Assembly (NCBI GenBank): GCA_905250125.1
Contig: CAJNOL010000339.1
Coordinates: forward strand, 62,001 to 126,000
Source: Rotaria sordida
Taxonomy: Eukaryota; Rotifera; Eurotatoria; Philodinida; Philodinidae
DNA: 64,000 nucleotides
Reading direction: 5' to 3'
Shown piece by piece: positions 13,983-26,400 of the stretch; within the stretch, counting starts at the first letter, position 1; each line of letters begins with the position of its first letter. Under the pieces are notes generated by a model. That model saw only the letters and a list, made by a program, of their open reading frames with translations. It was not told the DNA's origin and searched no databases. Both the position numbers and the translations under genes were made by a program.

Positions 13983-15882
13983 ATGGTAAGCATACTGAAG
14001 AAAAAAAAACATATATATATATACATCTTTTTCTTATAGGCGTTAACTCGTCAATTGTATAAACATCAAGATGGTAGTAGTACGAGTACAAGTAATTGGA
14101 ACGCTAATCAAAATGCTCGACGTGAGCAAGAAGCTGATCGAATTTTACGTGAACGACAACTGGCACAAGATCGTATTGGAGCAGAAATACAAGAATTTGA
14201 AGCTAAAGCAATAAATAAACGAAATATACGTGAACAAGCACGTATTGAACGTGATCGAGCAATGAAAGAAGTTATTATTCGAGCACAATCTAAGAAAAAA
14301 CTAGCAGTTGAAGCACATAATCAAGAAGAACGTCTAGCTACAGAACTTGAAAGAATCAAACTTGAAAAAATACGTGATGAAAAAATGCGACAACAAATTC
14401 GGTATTTCAAAAGCAAAAAACAAAAAAGAAACATGCCATTTTTGCTTTTCTTTTTTAGTGAAACAAGTTATGAATTACGTGAATTAGAATCAAAATTACG
14501 TGCTGCTTATATTCAAAAAGAACGGACAGCACAAATGGCTGAAAAAGAAGCTTTAAAACTTGATTCATATTTAGAAGATGCTGAAATAGTACGACGTATA
14601 CGTAATGAAACAGATAAAGTTGAACAAGATCGTCATCAACGTGAAATAATTCGACAACAAGAAATGATACGTTATAAACAAGAACTTGAACGACAACTTG
14701 AAGAAAAAGAATTAAATAAACAAAAAGCTTATGAAGAATTTCTACGAGAAAAATTAGTTATTGATGAAATTATTCGAAAGATTTATGAAGAAGATCAAAT
14801 GTATGTATTTCTTTTTTTTTTTAGAATTTTATTTATTCTCTTCAAATTAAATAATCACAGATGAAATATAGATATTTGATTCTTATTTATTTCTATAGGG
14901 AAATGGAACGTAAATTAGAACGTCAACGTACTACTCGTGAATTTATTATTGAATTTAAACGTAAACGTGACGAATGGAAAGCTATAGAGCGTCAACGTAT
15001 GGAAGAAGAAAATCATCGTATAAAAGAATATGCTAAAATTCAAGAACAACGAAAAGAAATAGTAAAAGCTAAAAAACATTCTCAAGAACAAGCTTTAGAT
15101 AAAGTTCAACATGCATTAGCTGAACAAATAAAACGTAATCGTGAAGAATGTGAAGAACAAGAATTAATACGACAAGAATTATATTTGGAAGAACAAGAAC
15201 AAACTATACGAAGACGTGAACGTGATGAAATTGAAACACGTATAAGACAACGTCTTGAATTACAACGTGAACGTAATGAACAAATACAATTTAAACGTTT
15301 ACGTGATATAGAAATTAAACAACACGAAGAAAAATTTCGACAACAAGTTAATAAAAAACAAACAATAGAAATTATTTATAATAAAAATTTTCTTTTTTTC
15401 TTATAGTTAATGACGAAATTTGCTGAAGATGATCGTATTGAACAAATGAATGCTCAAAAACGTCGTATGAAACAAATTGAACATAAAAAAGCTGTTGATG
15501 CTTTACTTGAAGAACGTCGATGTCAAATAGCAATTGATAAAGTTTGTATTAATAGAATTATTATTATTATTATTTAAATATTTATTTAGCAACGTGATAT
15601 TGATGAATGTATTGAAGCTGAACGTATTGAACAAATTCGAAAACAAATTATTGAAGAAGAACGTATTAAATTACTTCGTGAACATGCATATCGTTTATTG
15701 GGATATTTACCAAAGGTATATATAGGAAAAAAAAACCAGTGAGTAAAGAATATTTGTTGTTATTATTTCAGGGTGTTATTCGAGATGAAAAAGATCTTGA
15801 TCATCTTGGAAATGATTTTAAAAATGAATTCAAACGACGACAAGTCAATATGCAATATCCTGGTGGATGGGATAATTTATAA
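13983..15882 (+). CDS. MNS1: MNS1, axonemal coiled-coil protein
   Basis: Meiosis-specific nuclear structural protein 1 family, a filamentous microtubule inner protein of cilia and flagella. Seven exons give 508 residues (human about 495): 13983-13985, 14040-14401, 14459-14800, 14899-15346, 15407-15541, 15590-15715, 15772-15882. Nearly the whole protein is charged coiled coil of the trichohyalin-plectin-homology type. Family landmarks: DEKMRQQIRETSYELRELE, AAYIQKERTAQMAEKEA, LVIDEIIRKIYEEDQM, KFAEDDRIEQMNAQKRRMKQ and, near the C terminus, EEERIKLLREHAYRLLGYLP. The first coding exon is only the ATG, followed directly by GTAAGC. The next exon resumes GCG TTA after a pyrimidine-rich tract ending in AG at 14039. 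This start is inferred because no other ATG precedes the conserved region closely. AATAAA lies at about 15932. Confidence 0.95.
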
Positions 15883-17264
15883 TCTCATTATATTTTTCAT
15901 ATGTATTTTCTCACTTTCGACAAAAATGTCAAATAAATATATATATATATTCATTTATTTTATAATAACATACGTTATTGTAAGAAAAACAAAAAAATAA
16001 TATCTTTCAAGACGATTGATATTAGGTCTGATGACGAAACTCACTGAAGAATCGTCTCAAGGGATTCAAACTTTTATGCTAATATTTTGTCCGCAAGTAA
16101 TATGTCTACTCTATGAACCTCTCTTAGTTCAATCTTGAAAGCAAGGAAAAATAGTATAGAACATTGACTCTTACATTACTAAATACGTTCTCAAGCAAAA
16201 CCTTTTGCGTGAACATAATCATCAAGTAGTATTGAAATCTATTATCTTTACGATAGTTTATAGTTCGTCATTCTTCTACATATAAAATGCATCTATTTAC
16301 ACTAGTGTTGGGACTAATGCCTGGCAACAAATTTTCCCAATTCTTAAGAATATTGATTCAAAATGATGGTTATCATAAACTTTCATAAGAACGATGAACC
16401 CTTCTAAATATCAGTATATGATGGGATAAGTGATTCTTAAAGATTTCTAGGTGCGACCATCGATTGATTACCAGACAAAAGACAAATAAGCTGTAGTGAA
16501 CAAAAATTCAAATACGAGTTAATGTATGCTAAAAATAGTTATATATTGTAGTAGAAGTCACTTCGCTTGATTAATCAGGAAATATATTTAATTGTTAATG
16601 ATTCAATGATGGTCACATTCAGAAAAAGCTTGTTAATGCAGCCTCTTTCGGACTGAAATGTGGAATTCACATGTCTTCTTTAGCTTCGTTATATTAATAA
16701 AAAATACTCAAAATATAAAATCTCTAAAATACGGTAGTTCTTTTCCAATGATAATTGATTATCAGTAAACGCTATAGCTTTTTTATTTCTCCATTTCGAA
16801 CAGAAATTTTATTTTATTTTATTTTCATTTCATTTTCATAATTTATTATTATTAGTCTAGCCATTGATTTAATGGACAAATATGTCTATTGAATATATTC
16901 GTTATATCTACGGCAAATCTTAAGGATTTATTATGTATCTCGATGAACTCAGAAATACTGATATTAATTCTTTACAAAAGTTAGTATTTAATCAATTCAT
17001 TCTTTTCTATTGATCATATGATAGTTGTGGGAAATCAAAACATCATTCGTGATATCTAGAACCTTCTAAATCTTGTTATTAATGTCGTTCATCGCTTTTA
17101 ATCTTCGCTGCTAAGTTTACACTCACTATTCTCGTCGAAAATCTACATGAATTACGTAAAATAAGTATTGAAATATATATCGAAATGTTCTAACTTTTCT
17201 TCATTTCATAGATAATAATAGTGTCTACCATCAATTGCAATAATATAAAATTTCCACTTATATT

Positions 17265-18240
17265 TAATTGAGCAATAAAATAATTTAAATGAGCAATAAT
17301 GAAATGTAGCAATACAAAAATAAAATAAAATGAGCAGTAATGAAATNNNNNNNNNNTGAAATGTAGCAATACAAAAATAAAATAAAATGAGCAGTAATGA
17401 AATTTAGCAATAATTATATGAAATAAGCAACGATTATACAGAATGACTAATAATTTATTTAAATTAAAGGTAAATTTTATATAAAAAGGGTATTACAGTG
17501 TAACTCGCTTGTATATCTTTTTTTCTTGTCTTCTCTTCTATGATGTCGTGCAGACGACATGTACGATATATATGTGTGGGAGTTGACTTTAAAATATTTC
17601 AAAATCAACCAATTGCCTTTTAAATTCAACTAGTCGCCTTTAAAAGGGGACCGAATGTTAAAATCAACTTCGATATATACATATATCTTTTGTTTTCTTT
17701 CTCTCTTCTTTCCTTTCCCTAACTTAGATATTTCTCTTCCCTTGATGTTATTCAGGTATATTTCCTTCTTCGTCATGTTTTCTTTCTAGGGTATTTGGTT
17801 TTTACCTAGCTCATTCATATATATAATTACCATTTCTCCAATAAAGTAGTAATTCAGTAGGGCAATATGAATTTATTTATATATACAAATACGTAGTTTT
17901 TCAATTTTACAAAATTAAATATAAAAAGAAAAGAAGGCAGCCTACCTAAAGCAAAAAAAAGCTTTATTCACACAATAATATACTGTTTTTTCATTTTTCT
18001 TTTTTTTTATTACTAAAATATGAAATTACTATTGCTACGTAAGGAATTAATTATTGTACATATAACAATATAAAATTACTCAAATAAACTTTTTTTATTG
18101 CTCAAAAATTATTGCTCAAATAAAGTTTTTTTATTGCTAAAAAATTATTGCTCAAATAAAGTTTTTTTGTTGCTCAACAATTATTGCTAAATCGCATTTT
18201 AATTATTGCCCATTTCAGTATTTTTATTGCTCAAATAAAT
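17265..18240. repeat. Foldback element with arrays of GAGCAATAA-type units at both ends
   Basis: The left flank (about 17265-17435) carries repeated TGAGCAATAA / TGAGCAGTAATGAAAT / GTAGCAATAC units. The right flank (about 18029-18240) carries the reverse complement, TTATTGCTCAAATAAA, about eight times, spaced by T-runs. About 600 bp of unrelated sequence lies between. Arrays of subterminal units in inverted orientation suggest a foldback-type mobile element or a hairpin remnant. I see no transposase and no clear target duplication. Confidence 0.55.
17347..17356. other. Assembly gap (10 N)
   Basis: Ten N bases. The roughly 40 bases before the gap, ending GAGCAGTAATGAAAT, recur almost identically right after it. 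The gap therefore either splits a tandem repeat or duplicates overlapping contig ends. Confidence 0.98.
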
Positions 18241-19639
18241 ACTAGTCTAAAATTTCTATGACTATTGAAAAGACTCTATTGTGTGTGCTTTACATTTGAG
18301 TTGTATAGGAAGTTTCTACTACGAAATCCTTTCTTCTATATTCAATTGCTCCGAAAAAGACAATTCTAACTAATGCAACAAGTTCTTTTTATGTGAGGAA
18401 TAACTTTCGAATGAGAGTATAAGTCTAGTTTATGTAAACAACTTTGTTGAGGATAAAATTGAGGAAGATAGGTGTTTGCATAAACTAGACTCATGCCAAG
18501 ACCAATAGCCAAACTATAGAAGAGTATAAAAGATGAAATTAACACTAAAATAGAATTTCTATTTTATTTTTAAAATTTATGATTTGCAATATAATGTCAA
18601 AAGATAAATCTAGGCATTTGAATAAATCTAATAAATTAAAAAATGACTTGCAGAAGTCTATTGTTTTTTTAGGTCACGTGCCATTGTCAATTTCCTATTT
18701 AATAATCATAAGCGCACTAAACTTCCCACGTCAACTTTATATATTTTTTAATAAAAACCTTGCCAGTGGCTTTATCTGTGCAGCATTAATATAAAAATAT
18801 TTCTAAAACGTAATAAAAATTACTAAACCAACTGAACTGACGTTTTTGTCCTGATTGACCTAACATGTTGTGACCTCAAAGATAGTTTATTTTGTTCATA
18901 CGTAAATAATTTTTTGCATTAACTCCAGAAACGATGAGTTTTCAAGGTCAGTTGACAGTTCATTAAATAATGTCATATTCCGGTTATCTACGCAACTAAT
19001 ATCCTTGAACTTCATCAATTCTCTCTGGCACTGTCACTATTGATGTGGAGAAAAATTATATAATATCTTTTTGAAACGAGAACGCAATAGAAATTTAATG
19101 AATGAAGCACAAATTCTTAGAAAAACTATCTCTACAGTTGGACATTAACGCTTACAAGTTTTGTAAACAAACTGTGTACTTATGGGAAATGATATAGCTG
19201 TGATTATCGTGTTAATGAGATGAAGAATTCAGAAACATCCAGAGACGCTAATATTCAAGAAAATAAACTCATCTTTTGAGTTAAGAACGGCCATAGACTA
19301 AATTCTAGTTTCACTAAAAAAATATCAAGAATTAATCATCTATTTGATAAGAAATTGATGCAAAATTGGGTAGACAATCTTTCTCAGGTTAAAAAGTATA
19401 GTGCAAAAATAAGTGTCATCCATCATAATTATCTTTGCATTTAAGCAATCGAAGCGGAATTATGTCACTGATTTATACTCTTGATGAAGTATGTGAATAA
19501 AAATTTTCAGACATCCAGTATTTATAATGATTCAGATGCTTCAAAGTGGAGACCATTGTCTACAACTGTATGACAACCAGAAAGGTAACATCGTTAATGT
19601 CTATCAGACACTCTATAGAGTTGTAAAGCTGACCTGATC

Positions 19640-19680
19640 CGCGAACGAGCGCGGGTCAAATTTTGAAGAGTGTCAAGATC
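19640..19680. repeat. Short GC-rich palindromic patch
   Basis: The patch reads GACCTGATCCGCG, then AACGAG, then CGCGGGTCA, followed by AATTTTGAAG, so it can fold on itself. Its GGGTCAAATTTTGA end resembles the core at 2745-2775 and 45608-45635, suggesting a small dispersed family. Confidence 0.4.
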
Positions 19681-21248
19681 ATTTTTTCCTAATACACAAT
19701 CTATCACTCTCTATGTATTTTTTCACGATTGATGTAAAATCAATGTATCATGAAGCTATTGGTTCATATTTTCTATAAATACCCTAGGAATGATTCAAAA
19801 CAATTCTGAAATGACTGCATAAATTATCATTCTTCTATGAAATACGAATTTGGGTTATCCGTACGATAGTATATTGACTATATTGTGATACAATCCAGTC
19901 CTTTTGGCTACTATGTGCGGAGATCTCAAGTAATTAAATGAAAGAATTCCGTCGTTAGTCGATCTCCTATTCAGAGCTACAGCTAGTACTAATTATAGGA
20001 AAACTGTCAGACTAATGAAAGTGTTTTTAGACAGCAGCCTATGTTGTAAGGTAGCTGAACGACGACGTTTTATTCTTATTCTGAATCAGATCCTGTCCGG
20101 ATGCACTACATTTTCATTAGAACTAAATTTATTACATTCAATTTCTATTTTGAAAAGAAAACAAAATGATTTCTTAGGCGTCTACTCTTAGCATAAATTT
20201 ATTAACTTCCTTTTCAATATAGAACTTGTTTTGATGCAATCTTATTATTAATTCTTATGAATGAATTAGCATCTGCTTATTTATACTTAACAGGAAGTTA
20301 AAACAAGTCATGTCCTAGAACACATCAATCAGTTTATGTTTATCACTAAAAGAAATCTTCATACAAATTTTTATGAATCAGAGAAAATAACTATGTTGTC
20401 TTTACAAGAACAAAGTTTTGTGGAACTCACATATTAAAATATAAGTATAGTTATAGAAACAGAATCATTTAGTTTTTCTATACATTGTTTTAGACAACAA
20501 TATATGTTTTTCTTTATTTTAATTAAATAAATTATTATAATCTCATGCAATCATATAAAACTGAACTTATATGTTTTTTTTTATACCAATATTTTATCTG
20601 TACAATATATCTTTAAATAAAACTTATCGTAATAATGCAAAAAATGATATCAGTAAACTCTAAGTATCACTCTGAGATTTACTATCTTTTTTATTCATTC
20701 TAGAGTATTCGAGGTTATGTAAATACTCTTAACTATTTTCTTCTAATATGATCTTTCTAATTGCAATTTTTATTGACATCTATAATTATATAACCAGGAA
20801 AAATAACATCTGCATATTTCGCCCAAAGCCACAATGAGGTTTTTTTTTGTCTTCAAGAAAAACCTCAAAGTATAAACAATCATTATGATTCCACATCCTG
20901 ATACAATTCTTATACTGATTTATAATCAAATGAATACTCCTACACAAGAGAAACGATTTTTATCATAATTGTTAATTATAAATTTCATAGAAAAAAGGAC
21001 AGATATATATTATTTTGTTTTTCTTTACCGCTTCCTAAATATAACATATAGCAAAAACAAAGAGTCAACCCACGACTAACGAACAGAAATATAAACCCTA
21101 ATAATTTTGTGTTAATTTTTGTTTACAAGAATATGACATATTTGTCATGTCTCAGCTTTCCTTTGACATATATATAACAGGAATATTATATTCCAATAAA
21201 GAAAAAAAGATACAAAACTATGCAACAAAAGATACCGCAGGATAAGAG

Positions 21249-21734
21249 AGTAAATTTACTACCCCTTCCGCCTCATTAGATCTCATTTTCAATAGAATAG
21301 AAAGATAAAGCATGAAGTTTTGCACGTGTTTCTGTCTATTTATTTTGTTGCATATTAAAAGAAGATTTTTCATGGATTAAATAGTCTTAGGAGAGTCTAT
21401 CGCTTTAGGTCGTTTCGAATAATGACTATGATATCCGTGATTTTTCTATTATGAACCTAAAGTGAAAACTAATAGTATAGATCAATGCAGTTGTTCATGC
21501 TCTACAAATTGACATATCGATCATGTTCATCAATTAGTTTATGTAGAGTCAGACAGGTATGAGTCATTATTTGAAATGTCTTAAAATTATCGATCTCTTG
21601 AGAGACTATATAATCTATGAAAAATTTTTTGCATTCACCAAGAAACAAAATAAATAGAGAGAAATGTGTGCAGAATTTCATGTTCTATCTTTCTATTCTA
21701 TTGAGAATGAGATCTAAGGGATAGCAAATTTACG
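21249..21734. mobile_element. MITE-like inverted-repeat element
   Basis: The left arm (about 21249-21356) and right arm (about 21643-21734, reverse complement) share a long match. It includes TAGATCTCATT, then CTCAATAGAATAGAAAGATA, then a CTCTATTTATTTTGTT-like end. By eye the arms are about 85% identical over roughly 90-100 bases. The left arm has a small extra segment (CCTTCCGCCTCA). No coding capacity lies between the arms, and I could not define a target duplication. Confidence 0.6.
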
Positions 21735-23526
21735 ATCTGATCGAACGGTGTCCTTTCAATTCATCTTTATAGAACAGAATGTTGTTGTTGTTGTTGTTGT
21801 TTTTTTTCACTTTCAATATAACTTGCGTAATCCATGTATAATTTTATCGTATAATATTCATCAGCTAGAATTAATTAGTATCATGTTTTTGACTTCTAAT
21901 AAGTGAAGTAATCTCTTCAAGTAGTCATTTCTGATTTTAATTATGAGAAATGAGCTTATCTTAGGAAAATATTTAGTTAATGAGACTTTTACCATTATGT
22001 TGAAATGTAATTTTGAGATGATAAATACAAGATTATGTATACACTGATTCCATATTTAGATATTGTCTCATTAAAATTTAATGATCATATTCATTTTACT
22101 ATTTTTGAAGATAAGTAAAACCCTCGCTAAAATAGAATAAATCCAATCTTCTATTATGACTTAGCGAAGAAATTTCTCAAGAAACACTTCTATTGTGTCT
22201 CATTTATTTTCATAAATTTTAATTAGAATGAGTTTTCAAAAAATCAAAATGATTTTTGAGACTACAATACTGTTATCAGTGGTATCTATGTTAGAACACA
22301 GCAAATATTGAAAATGTCTGTTTTACTATTATTCAGCTTCGCCCTTTATCTAAATTTTAAAAATGTAATTTTACAGACTTCACTGTTCAATGGTTAAAGT
22401 TCTAATTTTGCGAAAAACTTATTAATTGATGAATCTATACCATAACATACGTTCAAAAATACTCTTAACTCTTTGACCTCTAATCTGCTATTTCTTCTTA
22501 GTCAAAAAAAAAATAATAATATCTCATTTCAGTCAGAAGACGTTCATATGATACAGGTAAGAATGAATCAAATGATATTAGAATTTGCTTTTTATAGCAA
22601 TCGAATCATTTTATTATAGAATTACCCATTATTATTCTATTAGTTTTTTTTTCTTGATATAGATTCATATTAATAGATTACATATTAAAAACATGAATAA
22701 GACAAAAAATATTTTTATGTTAATGTTTATTTTTATTCATTAATATTATTAAATTAGTAATGAAACGGTTTTTTCTTAATCGCTAAAACTTCATAAGAAA
22801 TTTAACTAGTATTCAATTCCTAAAACAATAATCTTGTGATTAGTGGTAGTTTTAATCTAATGATCTAAATTAGATTTTTCATATTTCTTACGTAAAACTA
22901 ATGATACATATTCAGATGTCAAGGATAACGAAAAGCTAAGCTTTGACAAAAGATTAACGCTGTTATTGCATGATACAATATACATAGAAGTTTCTTTGTA
23001 TATATTCATATTGATGAACACTTATATAGATTTAATGGATGATGAATAGTGTTGCCGTTAAATTCTAACACTTGAAAATTTAACTATTGTCATTAGATGT
23101 ATGTCAAGATAAAATGCGAAAGAATAAGAAATAACGATATAAAAAGAAAATAATTATAGAAATGATTCAAAAAATAAGATGTGTAGGATAAAGCATGACA
23201 TATGAATCTATTTAATAAATATACTTTATAATTGACAGATGCTTTCTAATCATTTATCTTTTTTTAGCTAACGACTAAAGTTTAACCATATGAGAAAAAC
23301 AAAGAATATACGTTCGTTTTTTTTCTAAATCATAAAAAACTATTATCTTTCTTTCATCAATGTTTGATCACCCATTTAATTGTATATTATAATATTTTCT
23401 TTTTCTTTTTCTTCTTTCAAGGACAAGAAAAAAGAAAATCTTTTTTTTTTCTAGATTCGTCATTGGTTGCTATTCATCTATATAGATATATTGTTTAGTT
23501 CTCTCAACGATTATTTCTATTTTATT

Positions 23527-26164
23527 ATGATGAATATAACAACAAGCAATAGTTCTCTTATATCAGCACGTTTTGATCATCAATTAAGATTAGTTGAACA
23601 AATTGTTTTAGCAACTATCTTTATCGCAGCATTAATTGGTAATATTTTGGTATTAATTGTTATGTTAGCAAAAAGACATAAACGAACAACACGAATGGCT
23701 TTCTTTATACTTCATCTTACAATAGCTGATTTATTAGTTGCATTTTTTAGTGTTTTACCAATGTTTATATGGAAATCAACATCAACATTTTTTGGTGGAG
23801 ATTTTATTTGTCGATTGGTGGTGTTTCTTATGTTAACATCAACATATATTTCTGTTTATACGTAAGTTTATTACATCTTTCAGTACATTTTAACGTACAC
23901 TTTGTTCTAAACTAGTGATGCGTTCTAAATTACGTCAGGTTTAAAATAAGTAAAAGTTACAAAAAAAAAATGAAAAGGATCACGCTATCTGAATGTATAA
24001 TAAAAATATCTTCAAAAGTTTTGCTTTTCCAAAGACAATATATAATATTAACCTTTTCGGGTCGATGGGTCCCACTGGTAGGACCCTCCATATTTTAACA
24101 AGAAAATGACTAGAAAAACATTTTCCTTTCCTTTTTTCTTAGGTAGAAAGTTTTGTATAATGCATCACCTGTGCGCTCTGCTATTGTTTGAATTATTTAT
24201 TGCATAGCATGTTATTTCTTGTTGAAACAACCAAGACAATAAAATTTGTCGCAATCAGAACAGAAGATTTTTATTTCTTTTGCTGTCGCATTACTTGCTT
24301 CTCTTGATTGTTGTTGTCTGGTTTTCTCGTAGCAATCAGCACAGCGTTAATGCCTATTTGATTTACGAGGAAAAGTATGACAGAAGCCATATGACCATGG
24401 TACAGCTTCGTGAAAGTCTTTTTCGATCTTCTATTACTTGGTACGCCATTCGAGAAGCTGAAACCTGGTCCGTAGCAACAATCAACAAGCCAAACGAAAC
24501 GCAAACTCGCTGATCACAAGCTTGTAGAAAAGGAAGGGTTGGATCACGATGTCCAAAGACGCTGTGCTGACTGCTACGAGAAAATCAGACAACAACAATC
24601 AAGAGAAGCAAGTAATGCGACAGCAAAAGAAAATAAAAACCTAATGTTCTGATTGTGACAAATTTTATTGTCTTGATTGTTTCAACGAGAAACAATATGC
24701 TATGTAATAAATAATTCAAACAATAGCAGAGAGGGCAGATGATACATGACACATAACCTTTCGCATAAGGAAAAAGAAAAAGAAAGTGTTAATAAGAATA
24801 AATAATTCAAATTCCAAGGTATTTCTTTTTAACTTAAGTCAATATAGTCAGAATAAAAATATAAATAAAGTCAAAATATTTTTTACAATTATAAATTATT
24901 ATTAACTGATGAGTTATATATTCATAGTATAAATTAAAGTCATCAAAATTTGTTGTCATCTATTCAAATGTAGACTTAAAAAAAAGACATTCATAATTTT
25001 ATTTCATGTATGATCGATCGAATATGAAATAGATTGTCTATAATAGTTATATTTATTAAATAATTCATTTGTTAAAAAAATTTAAACAATTGTTCTTTTA
25101 TTTTAGTCTTGTTGTTATGACAATTGATCGTTATCAAGCAATTGTTCATCCATTAACAACATATACATGGACAACACGTGCAGGTCTTCTTCATATGATA
25201 GCTGTATGGTGTTTAAGTATTCTTCTTGCATCACCACAATTATTTATATTTCGTTTGGAACGTGATCTAACACATGGAACAAAAATATGTGTCGCTAGAT
25301 TTTTAGGACAGAATGGAACATGGGAATTAATTTATATTTTATGGACAATTGTTGTTCAATTCTTTTTACCTATCTTTGTATTAATATATTGTTATGGTTC
25401 AGTTTATTTAATTGTAAATCGAAATTTTTCAATGTATCAATTATCACATAATACAAAACCAACAAATATGACACATTTATTATCGACTACTACTGCAAAG
25501 ATTCCAAATAATTCACCAATATCAACAACAACAACATTAGATCGAAATATAAAAACTATTCTAAAAAATCATAGACATATTCATTATCCGTCTATGGAAT
25601 GTTCAAGTATAACAACAATGACATTTATTAATAAATCTTCACCAATAATGTATCCAGTTGTATTTCGTTTAAGACGTTCATCATTAACATTATCAAAACA
25701 TCCAAGTTCAAATAGTTTAGATGGACAACAAATCAAACAACGTTATGGTGCAAGTCATTTTTTATCACGTGCACGTCTTAAAACAATTAAATTAACATTT
25801 ATTGTTGTTCTTGCTTATATACTTTGTTCAACACCATTTTATATTGGATCAATTATAATGGCATTAAATGGAAAATTTCTATCACAAAAAACAATGAATT
25901 GGCTCATGACTATTTTTAGTCTTTTATTTAATTTAAATAGTTGTTCAAATCCTATCATATGCTTGACATTAAGTAGTACTCTATTCCGGTAAAACATATA
26001 TATAGATTTTTTTAAAAATTTATTCTATATCTTATATTTATTTTAGACGTCGAAATGATCGTCAACAGTCATTAACACGAATAGAAAAAAGACATATCAA
26101 TCATAAAAATCAAACTCTTAATAAAAACAAAGAATATGCTTCAAGACATTTTTTATTGTTGTAA
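23527..26164 (+). CDS. Class A peptide-receptor-like GPCR
   Basis: Seven-transmembrane receptor, probably of the vasopressin/CCAP/GnRH-like peptide receptor group. The exact ligand class is uncertain. Three exons give 444 residues: 23527-23861, 25107-25988, 26047-26164. N-terminal glycosylation sites (NIT, NSS) precede TM1 with the GN signature (LIGNILVLIVM). TM2 has LTIADLLVAF, TM3 ends TIDRYQAIVHPL (DRY motif), and TM6 has VLAYILCSTPFYIG. TM7 reads NSCSNPIICL, so the usual NPxxY is NPIIC. A long third intracellular loop rich in Ser, Thr and Asn separates TM5 and TM6. The first intron (1.25 kb) contains a piggyBac relic. An upstream in-frame ATG at 23467 is possible, but 23527 fits a normal N-terminal length. 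AATAAA lies at about 26274. Confidence 0.88.
24052..24788 (+). mobile_element. Decayed piggyBac element in a GPCR intron
   Basis: Bounded by TTAA at 24048-24051 and 24789-24792. Inside, the + strand keeps C-terminal piggyBac transposase pieces. One is a segment reading VNAYLIYEEKYDRSHMTM (about 24346-24400). The other is a cysteine-rich domain, DVQRRCADCYEK, followed after a one-base frame change by CSDCDKFYCLDCFNEKQ (about 24545-24700). The cysteine-rich part is also present inverted at about 24170-24347, making a hairpin with arms of about 175 bp. The catalytic DDE core is missing, so the element is dead. The TTAA boundaries are my inference because the outermost ends match only weakly. Confidence 0.72.
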
Positions 26165-26400
26165 TTCTACTTGTTTCGCTGTGATAAATTTTGTCCGTCA
26201 ATATTTGTATAAGTGTAAAAAAAACGAATTAAATTTATATATATTGTTTATTTATGTCATAAATATATTCTTCAATAAATTTCGATTACTTCTTCTGTAA
26301 AATAATATTTCTATATTATGAATAAATATCAATGAAATTATAAAAGATTTTTTTTTAATATAAATCAATTATTGAGTCTTCGATATTCTTATAGCTAATA

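Larger units (their letters stand above)
15883..23526. other. Gene desert with decayed repeats
   Basis: About 7.6 kb with no gene that I can support on either strand. It holds the MNS1 3' end, a 10-base assembly gap flanked by duplicated sequence, an inverted array of GAGCAATAA-type units (17265-18240), a short GC-rich hairpin near 19650, and a foldback element at 21249-21734. Near the right end are the promoter and 5' UTR of the GPCR gene. Short open frames such as 18579-18794 have no coding character. Confidence 0.6.

Noticed and set aside
18420..18500. Short inverted repeat GTCTAGTTTATG / CATAAACTAGAC
   Set aside because: A single small palindrome with no extended element and no gene context.
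18579..18794. 71-residue ORF in the gene desert
   Set aside because: AT-rich low-complexity reading with no homology and no neighbouring exon.
24271..24504. Minus-strand ORF in the GPCR intron
   Set aside because: It is the antisense of piggyBac transposase remnants. The + strand reading matches the family.
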